The notes: generated from the sequence alone by a model not told the origin. DNA of 64,000 nt from Candidatus Paraprochloron terpiosi LD05 (GCA_018141785.1 CP073341.1:3379422-3443421), one strand, 5' to 3'; positions 1 through 8,921 are shown, numbered from the stretch's first letter. Translations and numbers: made by a program.

Positions 1-28
1 GATGATTAAATGGAATCCAAATTCCTGA

Positions 29-181
29 ACTCTCCCTTATTGTCCTCAATCGAGGAAGCGGAGTTTAGCATTGAAAGAGTTTTGTTTGGGTATGGAAGCT
101 TTGGAGCGATTTGTGGAACGGGAACCCTTGCGTCGGGTTCATGAATGTGTGTTTGCTATTCTTGCATTGGAAAGCGAGTAG
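29..181 (+). other. Possible 3' end of an unrecognised reading frame
   Basis: A frame is open from just after a stop at 26-28 to a TAG at 179-181, with an ATG at 92. Its last residues (…ALERFVEREPLRRVHE…) look protein-like, being acidic/basic and helical, but I do not recognise a family. Since the upstream side has a stop, this is either a very small gene or a decayed gene tail. Confidence is low. Confidence 0.2.
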
Positions 182-542
182 GGTGGGCATTGCCCACCAA
201 GCAACGCGCCCTTTATAAAACCCCGATACTGCCCTCCTGGGGTTTCAACCCCAGGCTATTCCCTACTCTTCTCATGATTTTTTACCTCGACAGTGCCCCT
301 ACATTTTGCCGATCGTATCAATTCTCTTGTAGGCATCGCCCACCAATGCTACTATCACCAGTACTCACCAACCAGCCACAGACTTAAGCTATTTGCTCCA
401 CAAGCACCCAGAGAGGTTTCAGTCCTTGCGAAGAAGAAAATAGGGATCCGGATACGGTGGAAGAGAAAAATTAGAACACCCTCTCAGTCTCAACGAACAG
501 CCGACGGTCAACAGTTGTCGCTACCCTCAAGGAAGCAGAGTG
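182..542. repeat. Intergenic stretch with a perfect short palindrome
   Basis: The only structure I see is a palindrome at 182-198, arms GGTGGGCA/TGCCCACC with a one-base spacer. A related half (GCATCGCCCACCAA) recurs near 332-345 and again near 37290. The remaining bases hold only short chance reading frames. Confidence 0.45.
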
Positions 543-1328
543 CTAGACTTGATCTTGGTGACGTTCTGGATGACCGAACCATGATCTATGGCGATCGTCA
601 TACATTTGATTCAAGACTTGTTCCACATCATTCATCGTTCCGTCAGCGTCAACCCATCCACCTTCTAGATCGGGGAAGTCAAGCCGACAGTTTTCACACT
701 TTTTACCATCGTAAAATTTGATTGGGCACCAAAATGATTCAACGTTGCGTAACATTTCGGCACCGAGGGAGTACACACCCGTCATCCAGTCACAGTAAAG
801 ACACCAAATCAGATCGTGTCCGACCAATCCTTCAAACTTGTGACGACTAACATTGACCCAATCACTGTGCTTGTATTTGGGAAACCCAAGTAACCAAATT
901 AGCATTGGATAGACGAAAACCTCTGAGAACCGGATCAGAAAAAATACGGGCACGATAATCGAGGTCACCCACAACGCCAAGTGATTACGCCACCACCCAA
1001 TGCGCTGGCTATGGAAACGGGCGATACGGGAGCCAGGTGCAACATTGCGGTTCAGGAACTCGTGGTAAAAAATCCATAACTGCATCGCCAAGACCTGGGC
1101 AAGAAGGCTTGCCACAATGCCCTCCCATCGCACAGTTAGACCACCTATCAACCAAGGAACCAATATTATAAAGGATAATAACCAGTCCAGCATCGGGGTT
1201 TTGGTACATGCATCGACAGCATCTTTTCCCCATGTCCCGAGCGATGGCATTGAGGTCAGCAGCAAGAACAGCAAAACCTCGAAGGTCAAGATGGCTAAAA
1301 AAACTGTTGTGTATACAATCATTATCAA
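543..1328 (-). CDS. Conserved hypothetical membrane protein with paired cysteine motifs
   Basis: A 261-residue protein with about four hydrophobic segments: residues 1-27, 48-66, 70-90 and a long one near 115-147. The soluble C-terminal third carries CLYCDWMTG, a further cysteine in FWCPI, and CENC, which together could bind a metal. A WVDADGT segment near the C-terminus is acidic. I recognise this as a conserved but uncharacterised type of protein rather than a named family. The ATG at 1328 is preceded by no closer alternative. The gene is convergent with nothing obvious and lies downstream of the MoaD/thrC pair on the same strand, with a 56-bp gap, so co-transcription is possible. Function is unknown; metal or redox sensing at the membrane is only a guess. 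Confidence 0.6.
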   Translation of the reverse strand: MIMIVYTTVFLAILTFEVLLFLLLTSMPSLGTWGKDAVDACTKTPMLDWLLSFIILVPWLIGGLTVRWEGIVASLLAQVLAMQLWIFYHEFLNRNVAPGSRIARFHSQRIGWWRNHLALWVTSIIVPVFFLIRFSEVFVYPMLIWLLGFPKYKHSDWVNVSRHKFEGLVGHDLIWCLYCDWMTGVYSLGAEMLRNVESFWCPIKFYDGKKCENCRLDFPDLEGGWVDADGTMNDVEQVLNQMYDDRHRSWFGHPERHQDQV

Positions 1329-1384
1329 ATTTATTCAGAATATGGGGTCACGCCAACAGCGTAACGCACCAACAGCAGTTGAGG

Positions 1385-1660
1385 TTAGCCTCCAGCAACT
1401 GCTGGGACAATGCTAACTTCATCCCCATCTTTTAATGCGGTTTCCTTCCCTTGAAGAAAGCGAATGTCCTCTTCATTAACATAGAAATTAACAAAGCGAC
1501 GCAGTTGACCTTTTTCATCGCACAACCGAGATTTTATCCCGGGAAAATCACTTTCTAGGGTTGAAACTAATTGTTCAATGCTAGTAACTTCCGAACATTG
1601 GACAGTTGCTTCTTTGGTGAACTTTTGTAGGGTACTTGGAACTAAAACTTTGACAGCCAT
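1385..1660 (-). CDS. MoaD/ThiS-family sulfur carrier protein
   Basis: A 91-residue ubiquitin-fold sulfur carrier. The family signature is the C-terminal di-glycine, here VPAVAGG, which is adenylated and thiocarboxylated by an E1-like enzyme to deliver sulfur. The body (…[10 protein letters not shown] after an acidic LKDGDEV turn) matches MoaD-like proteins. It lies 86 bp downstream of threonine synthase on the same strand, a pairing I recall from other cyanobacteria. There the carrier may serve sulfur transfer in amino-acid or cofactor synthesis rather than molybdopterin specifically. No moaE, thiG or E1 gene is in view, so the client pathway is not decided by context. Confidence 0.82.
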   Translation of the reverse strand: MAVKVLVPSTLQKFTKEATVQCSEVTSIEQLVSTLESDFPGIKSRLCDEKGQLRRFVNFYVNEEDIRFLQGKETALKDGDEVSIVPAVAGG

Positions 1661-1713
1661 TTTGTTCTTGATTATAGATTTTTGATTGTGGTATGGGCGG
1701 AGTGAACAAGGGT

Positions 1714-1732
1714 GGGCGCAAGCCTTGCGCCC
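1714..1732. repeat. Perfect GC-rich hairpin between thrC and the MoaD-like gene
   Basis: Arms GGGCGCAAG and CTTGCGCCC (9 bp) are separated by a single base. It sits in the 86-bp gap downstream of thrC. It has no T-tract on the minus strand, so it is more likely a dispersed palindromic repeat or an mRNA processing/stability element than an intrinsic terminator. Confidence 0.5.
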
Positions 1733-1746
1733 CTACATGGTAATTG

Positions 1747-3051
1747 TTACACTGAAATTTGTTGCCACTCCAGCCGTTCGAGAGTGCGAGACCGTTCTAA
1801 AGCGCGCTCGAAACTAGCTAGTTTGGGTTCGATAGTTAGGGGTTCGCCGATATAACCTTGCACTGCTTCTGTGGTTTTCAGTCCGTTACCAGTAATATAA
1901 GCTACAGTAGTCTCCTCTGGGTCTATTTTACCAGCTTCCACTAACTTCTTCAACACAGCAATAGTGGTGCCCCCAGCGGTTTCGGTGAAAATACCCTCTG
2001 TTTCTGCTAACAGTTGAATTGCCTCGATAATTTCTTTATCTGTAGCACTTTCCAGTTCTCCTTGGGTTTTGCTGGCAATGTCCAAAGCATAGATACCGTC
2101 CGCAGGGTTGCCGATAGCAATGGATTTAGCTATAGTATTGGGCTTAACTGGGGTGACAAAATCCCGTCCTTCCTTAAAAGCAGTGGCGATCGGAGAACAG
2201 CCTTCTGCTTGAGCACCGCTGAAACGCACTGGTTTATCTTCCACTAAACCCACCTTGACAAACTCTTGGAAGCCTTTATAAATTTTGGTGTAGAGAGAAC
2301 CGGACGCTAAGGGAGCAACGATATGATCTGGAAGTTTCCACCCTAATTGTTCCGCCACTTCAAAAGCAAGGGTTTTAGAACCTTCTGAGTAATAGGGACG
2401 GAGGTTGATATTTACAAAGCCCCAACCGTAGGTATTGCCCACTTCCGAGCAGAGACGGTTAACTTGGTCATAGTTACCTTTAACAGCCATTACTGTGGGA
2501 TTATAAATGAGAGTACCCAGAATTTTACCTGCTTCTAAATCTGCGGGAATGAAAACATAGCAGTCTAAACCAGCACGAGCGGCGATGGCTGCGGTAGAGT
2601 TAGCTAAATTACCCGTACTAGCGCAGGAAACAGTGGAGAAACCTAACTCCCTGGCCCGGGTAAGGGCTACGGACACCACTCTATCCTTGAAGCTGAGAGT
2701 GGGCATGTTGACGGCATCGTTTTTAATATAGAGGTTCTTCAGACCCAAACGACGGGCTAAACGATGGGATTTAAGTAAGGGAGTCATTCCCGTTCCCACG
2801 TCAATGGGGTTTTCACTGGTAACAGGGAGAAAATGACGATAGCGCCAAATGGAGTTTGGTCCTGCTTCAATGGTAGCGCGACTGACTAGGTTGCGAATGG
2901 TATCATAGTCATAGGCTACTTCTAGGGGAGCAAAGGTCTCCTCGCAAATATGGATTGCTTTTAGGGGGTATTCGGTGCCCCCTTCTTTGGAAACCAGTTT
3001 GGTGAAAGTGGGAGCGATAGATGGTGTTTTTGTGATAGTCGCCTGGATCAT
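1747..3051 (-). CDS. thrC: Threonine synthase
   Basis: PLP-dependent enzyme converting O-phospho-L-homoserine to L-threonine, the last step of threonine synthesis. It has about 434 residues from the start chosen here. The PLP lysine is in PTLSFKDRVV; the phosphate-binding and substrate loops SCASTGNLANSTAA and TAGGTTIA are present. The reading frame extends upstream to an ATG at 3105, but those 18 residues are unlike the family. The ATG at 3051 (MIQATITKTPS) leads directly into the typical FTKLVSKEGG start, so I prefer it. The C-terminal FERALERSRTLERLEWQQ helix is typical of cyanobacterial thrC. It is followed by the MoaD-like gene on the same strand. Confidence 0.95.
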   Translation of the reverse strand: MIQATITKTPSIAPTFTKLVSKEGGTEYPLKAIHICEETFAPLEVAYDYDTIRNLVSRATIEAGPNSIWRYRHFLPVTSENPIDVGTGMTPLLKSHRLARRLGLKNLYIKNDAVNMPTLSFKDRVVSVALTRARELGFSTVSCASTGNLANSTAAIAARAGLDCYVFIPADLEAGKILGTLIYNPTVMAVKGNYDQVNRLCSEVGNTYGWGFVNINLRPYYSEGSKTLAFEVAEQLGWKLPDHIVAPLASGSLYTKIYKGFQEFVKVGLVEDKPVRFSGAQAEGCSPIATAFKEGRDFVTPVKPNTIAKSIAIGNPADGIYALDIASKTQGELESATDKEIIEAIQLLAETEGIFTETAGGTTIAVLKKLVEAGKIDPEETTVAYITGNGLKTTEAVQGYIGEPLTIEPKLASFERALERSRTLERLEWQQISV

Positions 3052-3126
3052 AATGGGTACTTCCTCAATTGAGCCGTCAACATAATTTCCATGGTAACAC
3101 AGCAAATGAAGAAAATGCTCAAGAAA

Positions 3127-4224
3127 TCAAATCCGGTTTAGGGTAATATTTTGATAATAGTGAGTCAAAATCTGGTAATAATTGTAACCGGACTGAGCGA
3201 GGTAGTGGGCACCCCATTGACTCAGTCCCACACCGTGACCGAAACCCCTTCCCTGGACCCTAAAACCTTGTCCCGTGGGAGAAATAGTGAAGAGGGTGCT
3301 GCGCAAACCGAGCGCTTTACGAATTTCACTACCGCTAAATCTTTTTGCCCCCCGATCCCCTCTGACCATCATGGTTACTACTCTCCCTTGAGGGGTCTTT
3401 CTTTCTATGGTTATGGAGTGGATCGCTCCTACCCCAGGAAGACGACTATTTAGTTCAGAAGTGGAAAAGGTTTTGCTCCATTGATATACTGGTGCTCTGT
3501 GGTCGAAATCCCACACTCCCCGCAAATATGGTAAACTATTACTCCAAATATCCTCCACATTTTCTGTGTGTCCCCCAGAAGAAGAATGAAAAACCGCCAG
3601 GACAACTTTCCCGTTGTAAGTCATCACTTCTCCGGCGGTTTCATTCACTGCTTGTAGGGTTCTATAATATTCGCTATCTAAACCTTTGTAAACTTGGCTG
3701 GCAGTAGTGTTGTCCAAGTCGTATAATGAGTTAGAGCTGCGGGACTGTTTGTATAAGGCATAGGATCGGGCAGCCACAGCCTGAGCTTTTAAGGCTTCTA
3801 GGGGCCAACTAGGGGGAGTTTCAGCCCCCACAACGCTGTAGAGATACTCTTCTAAATCTACATGGTTAACCACTGTAATCCCATTTCCATCTAACAAGAG
3901 TTGGATCCTTCCTCGATACCAGCGATTCTCAATCCAAACGTATCCTTCTGGAGTGGGTTCCAGCCAAAGTTCGGGATAATGCCACTGGGAGATAGATATG
4001 TTATTATAACTCTTACGGACGTTAAAAGCAGTCAGTTCGGAGATTTTTCCCAGTTGTCTACCTGTTTTATCTTTCACTACCCCTGGAGTGGAAGTTCCAA
4101 TTGCCAACTGTTGGATATTCTTTTTAATGGCTACTCGCACTTCTAGAGCTTCTGCTGGTGCTATCAGGGCGATCCAGAAGATTAAAGATAGCCACCAGGG
4201 AATTACATTCTTTGTCAATTTCAT
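3127..4224 (-). CDS. SpoIID/LytB-domain cell-wall protein
   Basis: A 365-residue secreted protein. Residues 1-27 form a signal peptide (positive MKLTKN, hydrophobic core, cleavage near AEA-LEV). The SpoIID core has the motifs AAETPPSWPLEALKAQAVAA-like at mid-protein (VGAETPPSWPLEALKAQ), HSSSGGHTE and the C-terminal GRGFGHGVGLSQWGA. SpoIID proteins are lytic transglycosylases or amidase enhancers that trim peptidoglycan. In this non-sporulating lineage the role is presumably wall remodelling in the periplasm. It is an independent gene; its neighbours (thrC and decayed loci) give no functional hint. Confidence 0.88.
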   Translation of the reverse strand: MKLTKNVIPWWLSLIFWIALIAPAEALEVRVAIKKNIQQLAIGTSTPGVVKDKTGRQLGKISELTAFNVRKSYNNISISQWHYPELWLEPTPEGYVWIENRWYRGRIQLLLDGNGITVVNHVDLEEYLYSVVGAETPPSWPLEALKAQAVAARSYALYKQSRSSNSLYDLDNTTASQVYKGLDSEYYRTLQAVNETAGEVMTYNGKVVLAVFHSSSGGHTENVEDIWSNSLPYLRGVWDFDHRAPVYQWSKTFSTSELNSRLPGVGAIHSITIERKTPQGRVVTMMVRGDRGAKRFSGSEIRKALGLRSTLFTISPTGQGFRVQGRGFGHGVGLSQWGAHYLAQSGYNYYQILTHYYQNITLNRI

Positions 4225-4497
4225 TGTCCTTCACTTCCTCACAATTTGTGCTTATATTAGTTTATAAAGTCGTGAGTTAGTCTAATAAGGTTCCCAGACC
4301 AGCAATATTTTCCCGTGGGGTGCTCCCGGCTGCTATAATATGTATTTAATACAATATTTTTTTATGTTAAGCTTTAAGTCATAATTAGACCTTTACCTGC
4401 GATCGCGACAGCGCCAGGGAAAGAGACGTTTTTCAGAAGTTGTTGTCTTTAGCAGAGATTTGTGTTGAGGAAGTGCCTAAGTTGGGCGGTTTAGGCA

Positions 4498-4608
4498 GGA
4501 CATTCCGGTACTGTCTGGAGTTTAGCCTTCAGCCCGGATGGTAAGATTCTAGCTAGTGGGAGTAATGACGCAACCGTGCGATTGTGGCGATTACCAGGAG
4601 GAAAGTAA
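4498..4608 (+). pseudogene. Remnant of a WD40-repeat protein (last repeat only)
   Basis: One WD40 repeat is readable: [15 protein letters not shown] followed by [15 protein letters not shown], then a short tail and TAA at 4606. This is textbook WD40 sequence, but the frame is closed just upstream by TAG at 4492-4494 and no further repeats are seen. It is therefore the 3' end of a larger, deleted WD40 gene. It overlaps, on the other strand, the apparent C-terminus of the PEP-CTERM-like pseudogene. Confidence 0.75.
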
Positions 4609-5217
4609 TTCCTGGTATGGGACTAATTTCAAAAGGTACTTCTTCAAAGGCTATTTCCCCAATCCTGATAATATTATTAACATTATTACTATGATTACTG
4701 AGAATCCTTAGGTGAACATATTGAGTTGAAACGGCGGAGAAAGAAAATCTCTGAGCGGGAGCTTCAGGTGATGTGTCTTGCATTTGCTCTAAAAGTTGTA
4801 TCCATACTACTTACCTTTAACATACTATATGTTATATGCGAATAACTCAAATTCATTTATGGCGGCAATCGAGTTTGAACTCCAAAGCAGGAAGCTTTCG
4901 ATGGTGACGACATTATTAAAGGTAAAAGTTATGGTTTCGTCGGGGAGAGAAGAACTTCCATCACTTTGAAAATAACAACCTATATTCGCCACCAAATGAG
5001 TATTATTACTAAGGTGACATGAGGGGTTGTCCAATTGATTTATGATGCCATTTATATTATTTGTTTCCTCTGTTAGGAAATTCTCAACAGAGATTAAAGG
5101 ATCGAAGGTTGTCTCAACAATATCTGGCTGGATGATATTATTAGTAACAGCATGAACAGGGCGGACATGGAGGAGAGAGGCAGCCATGGCCATAGTTATA
5201 ATGAGTTGTTTTTTCAT
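4553..5217 (-). pseudogene. Frameshifted PEP-CTERM-type secreted protein
   Basis: The upstream part starts at the ATG at 5217 (MKKQLIITMAMAASLLHVRP, cleavage near VHA), a clear signal peptide. An in-frame upstream ATG at 5358 would bury it. The body ends at a stop at 4825-4827, just after INEFELFAY. Reading resumes in another frame near 4810-4783 with APAQRFSFSAVSTQYVHLRI and IGEIAFEEVPFE, the usual continuation of F5/8C-like PEP-CTERM proteins. A hydrophobic segment and ARLRHYSH end the protein, resembling the cyanobacterial PEP-CTERM sorting tail. So one gene is split by an indel near 4800-4830. Its last codons lie antisense to the WD40 remnant, suggesting the tail is a fusion made by a deletion. 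Confidence 0.6.
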
Positions 5218-5477
5218 AGATACAAATTTCCAGATTGCTAATTTGGCCAACTTGTGGGTTACTACCGAAGGCGACGGGATAAGATTTAAGTGGTTGGACT
5301 TGGTAGTGGAGGATGAGTCTGTATTTCTATTACAGTTGAATAGTTCTGCTTTTGTCAAGGGTTCGTGGTGAGAATTTTGTGTTAGATAAAGAATATTTGC
5401 ATTGCAGCAAGGGAAATGACTCCAGAAGCTGAGGAAACAGCAGCAGTAACCCCCGTACAGTTAACCAGTTACCAGGG

Positions 5478-6097
5478 TTAAAACCGATAATTGCGCTCCC
5501 CTACCCAAAGACTAACGGGAACTGCATTTCCTTTACTATCCACCTTCACTTCTACCACAAATTGCCGTTCTTCCTCTCTTTGTATCTCTCTTGTATGGGC
5601 ATTAATCTCCTTACGCTTGTCTTCTGGCATATAATAGGTTTCCAGCCCATAGTTAATCCAGCGAGAATTGTACTCTCCCTGCAAAGCAATCCGATTTGAG
5701 GGTAAATCAGAAGATAGCTCTCTTCTTACTTCCACAGGTAACCAAGCTGGGGGCAGTTTCCCTTTCCCAGACGGGATCGCCAACCCTCAGCTGGATCTCG
5801 CCAGAGATAGAAACCAGCTATATTTGCCCCCGCAAATAAACTCATCAGCAATACTACCTTTAATTCTCTCGGCCAAACCTGCCAATTAGCTGCCACAAAG
5901 GTAATTACTGCCAAACCCAGGAGAATACTACCCAAACCCACTAGTATCATGACAAATCGGTTGCGGGCAGTTCGTTCTAAGTCCCTGAATTCATAGCGAA
6001 GGGCTAATTGTGCTGATAATTGGGCAGTAATTAGTCCTTCAGCTTCCCATTTTTGGATTTCCTGGCGAAGTTGATGACGAAATTTGTCTGAAACCAT
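5478..6097 (-). pseudogene. DUF2157 / GDYXXLXY gene pair collapsed by an internal deletion
   Basis: From 6097 the frame gives the N-terminus of a DUF2157 membrane protein (MVSDKFRHQLRQEIQKWEAE, then ITFVAANWQVWP), with about two membrane segments, and it closes at 5726. From about 5783 a second frame gives the C-terminus of a GDYXXLXY protein: IALQGEY, then EVKVDSKGNAVPVSLWVGE and NYRF. In intact cyanobacterial loci, as I recall them, DUF2157 (about 400 residues) precedes a GDYXXLXY protein. Here the DUF2157 C-terminal half and the GDYXXLXY N-terminal half are missing and the joint is out of frame. The remnant is almost certainly non-functional. Confidence 0.7.
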
Positions 6098-6256
6098 GTG
6101 CTCTTTACCAGTTCTAGATCTTCAATCCTAACAGTAGTTTTGGCTTATTCTTGCTCCGGTTGTGACAGTTGTTGAATTGTCCACCAAATCCAGTTATAAT
6201 ACCGATTCTGGTAATCTAATGTAATTATACAAAAAAAAACGACAACTAACAAGAAA

Positions 6257-7387
6257 ATGTTTGATTGTATTATTATCGGTTCCGGACCCGCTGGGGGTAG
6301 CGCTGCTTATCATTTAGCTAAACGGGGACGTTCCGTGTTAATCTTAGAAAAAGCCGCTTTACCTCGTTATAAACCCTGTGGTGGTGGGGTATCTCCCCTG
6401 GTTCAATTCTGGTTTTACTTTGACTTTACTCCCGCTATTTCTTGCAAAACCACCACTAACTGCTATACTTGGAATAAAACAGAGCAGGTAGAAGTAACAA
6501 TTGAGAATCCAGAACTAATTTGGATGGTAAGACGGGATATATTTGACCACTTTTTAGTTAAGCAAGCCCTAAAACAAGGAGCAGAACTGCGAGAGAATAC
6601 CAAAGCCACGGCGATTAAGTTTCAAGGGGATAGTTGGGAAGTCACCACTACCTCAGAACCAGTCACAGGGCGCTACTTAATTGCCGCTGATGGTGCGAAA
6701 GGTATCATGGCTAAATTATTAGGTTTCAAAAAGCGCAAGACTCGTCTCGCAGGTGCTCTGGAAGTAGAAGTCCCCATACCCAAACAAGAAGATCGTCGAA
6801 TTTATTTTGAATTTGGCATGGTAAAGGGAGGCTATATCTGGAACTTTCCCAAAGCAGATGGCTATTCCATCGGTGTAGGTACCTTTCGGGGTGCCCAACG
6901 ACAAGACTTTAAAGGCATTTTGACAGAGTATAGCAAGATGTTTGACGTGGATATTAACACAGGTAAACACTATGGTCATCCCGTCTCTCTTTGGGATGGT
7001 AATCAAAAACTCCACACGGAAAATGCCCTGTTAGCAGGGGAAGCTGCTTCCGTGGTGGATCCCTTTACCGCTGAGGGTATTCGTCCTTCTATTTTTAGCG
7101 GCATGAAAGCAGCAGAGGCAATAGATATGGCTATGGCAGGAGATATTAATGCTCTGACAGCATATACTAAAACCATGAGCCAAGAGTGGGGTACTGAAAT
7201 GGTATGGGCAAAGCGTCTTGCCCAGTTATTTTACCGCTTTCCCGGAGTGGGTTATAAAGTGGGAGTGAAACGTCCTTCTGCTACTACAACCATCGCCAAA
7301 ATTTTAGCTGGTCAATTACGTTACTCTGATGTTGCTCATAGGGGTATTCAACGTTTCATCCAGAGACACAGAGACGCGGAGAGGTGA
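6257..7387 (+). CDS. Geranylgeranyl-reductase-family FAD-dependent oxidoreductase
   Basis: A 376-residue flavoprotein. The FAD dinucleotide-binding motif IIIGSGPAGGSAA is at residues 5-17, followed by the EKAALPRYKPCGGG segment typical of the geranylgeranyl reductase family. The second FAD motif is GRYLIAADGAKG near the middle, and LLAGEAASVVDPFTAEGIRP binds the ribityl/phosphate part. The family reduces isoprenoid chains or oxidises ring systems. The sequence differs from the main chlorophyll-pathway enzyme ChlP, so I assign only the family; lipid or quinone side-chain reduction is possible. The gene stands alone, with a purine-rich stretch before the ATG. Part of a dispersed CAGAGACGCGGAGAGG repeat forms its last codons, giving the C-terminal RHRDAER. 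Confidence 0.85.
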   Translation: MFDCIIIGSGPAGGSAAYHLAKRGRSVLILEKAALPRYKPCGGGVSPLVQFWFYFDFTPAISCKTTTNCYTWNKTEQVEVTIENPELIWMVRRDIFDHFLVKQALKQGAELRENTKATAIKFQGDSWEVTTTSEPVTGRYLIAADGAKGIMAKLLGFKKRKTRLAGALEVEVPIPKQEDRRIYFEFGMVKGGYIWNFPKADGYSIGVGTFRGAQRQDFKGILTEYSKMFDVDINTGKHYGHPVSLWDGNQKLHTENALLAGEAASVVDPFTAEGIRPSIFSGMKAAEAIDMAMAGDINALTAYTKTMSQEWGTEMVWAKRLAQLFYRFPGVGYKVGVKRPSATTTIAKILAGQLRYSDVAHRGIQRFIQRHRDAER

Positions 7388-7418
7388 GGAGGATTATAGC
7401 GCTTCTGTGTTGCGGCGT

Positions 7419-7838
7419 TCAGCGGTTTATTTCACGAATAAATTCTAAAGGCAAACCATCCCTATCGGCAATAAATGCCACCTCATAAACCCTATCCCCT
7501 ATCATTTGTTGTCGCGGTTCTAATAATACTTGCAACGGGTACGATTCTTTGGCAAAACTAACTTTCAAATCATGTAACCAACCAGGTAAATCTTCAGTAA
7601 CATGGGTCAAATCGAAAGAAAGATGGTAATAACCCACATAATGCTCGTCCCCAAAAGCATCCGGGGCTGGTTTTGGTTCTGGTATTTCCATCAACTCAAT
7701 CCTACCCCCCAAACCCTCCAGCCAGCAAGCGAGGGTATAACCAGTACTAAAGCGCTCTTTTACAGTAAACCCCAACTTTTCATAGAAGGCGATCGCCCGA
7801 TGAATATTAGCGGTGCGAATAGCAGCGTGGTGCATCAT
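7419..7838 (-). CDS. VOC-family (glyoxalase-like) protein
   Basis: A 139-residue protein with two beta-alpha-beta-beta-beta units of the vicinal oxygen chelate fold. The first is HHAAIRTANIHRAIAFYEKLGF, written here in part (AIRTANIHRAIAFYEKLGF), with IELMEI. The second contains YYHLSFDLT and PLEFIREI. Candidate metal ligands are His3/His4, Glu in IELMEI, His in YYHLSF and Glu in PLEFI, the pattern of metal-dependent VOC enzymes such as lactoylglutathione lyase. The substrate is not deducible. Its start codon overlaps the stop of the upstream TIGR02652-type gene by one base (TAATG), so the two are probably translationally coupled. Confidence 0.85.
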   Translation of the reverse strand: MMHHAAIRTANIHRAIAFYEKLGFTVKERFSTGYTLACWLEGLGGRIELMEIPEPKPAPDAFGDEHYVGYYHLSFDLTHVTEDLPGWLHDLKVSFAKESYPLQVLLEPRQQMIGDRVYEVAFIADRDGLPLEFIREINR

Positions 7839-8344
7839 TATTCAAATAAATGATAATAAGTATAGTGTTGCGGTGTCCCTTTTTCTGTTTCCAAATCGAA
7901 GTTAATCACTTCCCAACAAGGAGCCTCTGAGGGATCGGGACTAAATTCTACCGGTATGCCATAGAACTGGAGATTGTTGCTATCTGGATCTTCTTTCCAA
8001 GAAGAGTTCAGTTCCAAATAAATACTGACCAATTTGCGATAGCGACGGGCGATAATTATTTTAGTGGCTCGATAGCCTTCAGTATAGAGCCGATCTAAGG
8101 CTTCGTGAATTTCAAAGCGAATCCCATCAGGGTGGGTATACTGTTGATACCATTTATCCTGCCAGAGACGCCAGTGTCTTTGAGACTGGAGATGAATTAG
8201 TTCTCCCGTTTGGGGATCCGCTTCAAAAGCACCGTGACGAGGACACAAATAAGTATCTGTCAGAGTCAAAGCAGCAATTATCTGGTGACAGTGAGGACAG
8301 TGAATTTCTGGACCAAATATAGGGTATTGTAGAACTAGGTTCAT
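7838..8344 (-). CDS. TIGR02652-type conserved cyanobacterial protein
   Basis: A 168-residue protein with an N-terminal zinc-ribbon-like motif (CPHCHQII … CPRHGAF) at about residues 16-39, then a conserved HWRLWQDKWYQQY segment and RATKIIIARRYRKL. I recognise this as the TIGR02652 family, found in cyanobacteria with unknown function. The ATG at 8344 starts MNLVLQYPIFGPEI, as is usual for the family. It overlaps the following VOC gene by one base, pointing to an operon. Confidence 0.8.
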   Translation of the reverse strand: MNLVLQYPIFGPEIHCPHCHQIIAALTLTDTYLCPRHGAFEADPQTGELIHLQSQRHWRLWQDKWYQQYTHPDGIRFEIHEALDRLYTEGYRATKIIIARRYRKLVSIYLELNSSWKEDPDSNNLQFYGIPVEFSPDPSEAPCWEVINFDLETEKGTPQHYTYYHLFE

Positions 8345-8393
8345 CTTTACTTTAACTTGCCTCTCTTATAAACTAGGGATTCTATCTATAGAT

Positions 8394-8921
8394 ATGGTAA
8401 CTTCACTAACTAAATATTGGCAGCCTCCCGATTGCTCTCAAGCTGCCTTTATAGCGCCTAATGCACTGGTTATGGGTCATGTTACCCTTAGTCTTGGGGT
8501 GAGTGTGTGGTACGGTGCTGTGGTGCGGGGGGATATAGAACGGATTGAAATTGGTGCTAACACCAATATCCAAGATGGGGCAATTTTGCACGGGGATCCC
8601 GGTGTGCCTACTATTTTAGAAGATTTCGTTACCGTTGGCCACCGGGCTGTAATTCATTCTGCTTATATTGAAAGGGGTTGTTTAATCGGCATTGGGGCAG
8701 TAGTCTTGAATGGAGTGCGGGTAGGTGCTGGTAGCATTATCGCTGCTGGGAGCGTTGTTACCAAGGACGTGGCCCCCAAATCCCTAGTGGTGGGGGTACC
8801 CGGTAAACCACTGCGGGAAGTTAGCGACTCGGAAGTAGTAGAATTAATCCAACACGCTGAACGTTACCAAAAGTTAGCTCTCGTCCATGCTGGAAAAAGC
8901 ACTGATTTAGGCTTTTCCTAA
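8394..8921 (+). CDS. Gamma-carbonic-anhydrase-family hexapeptide protein
   Basis: A 175-residue left-handed beta-helix protein. Hexapeptide repeats run from about residue 20 to 140 (GHVTLS, GVSVWYGAVVRGD, IGIGAVVLNGVRV, IIAAGSVV), followed by the VVGVPGKPLRE end and a C-terminal helix. The gamma-CA zinc ligands appear as His in ILHGD and the pair in TVGHRAVIHS. Such proteins may hydrate CO2 or be structural (YrdA/PaaY-like). It is separate from any ccm operon here, so a carboxysome role is not supported. It is divergent from the TIGR02652 gene, with 49 bp between them. Confidence 0.85.
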   Translation: MVTSLTKYWQPPDCSQAAFIAPNALVMGHVTLSLGVSVWYGAVVRGDIERIEIGANTNIQDGAILHGDPGVPTILEDFVTVGHRAVIHSAYIERGCLIGIGAVVLNGVRVGAGSIIAAGSVVTKDVAPKSLVVGVPGKPLREVSDSEVVELIQHAERYQKLALVHAGKSTDLGFS

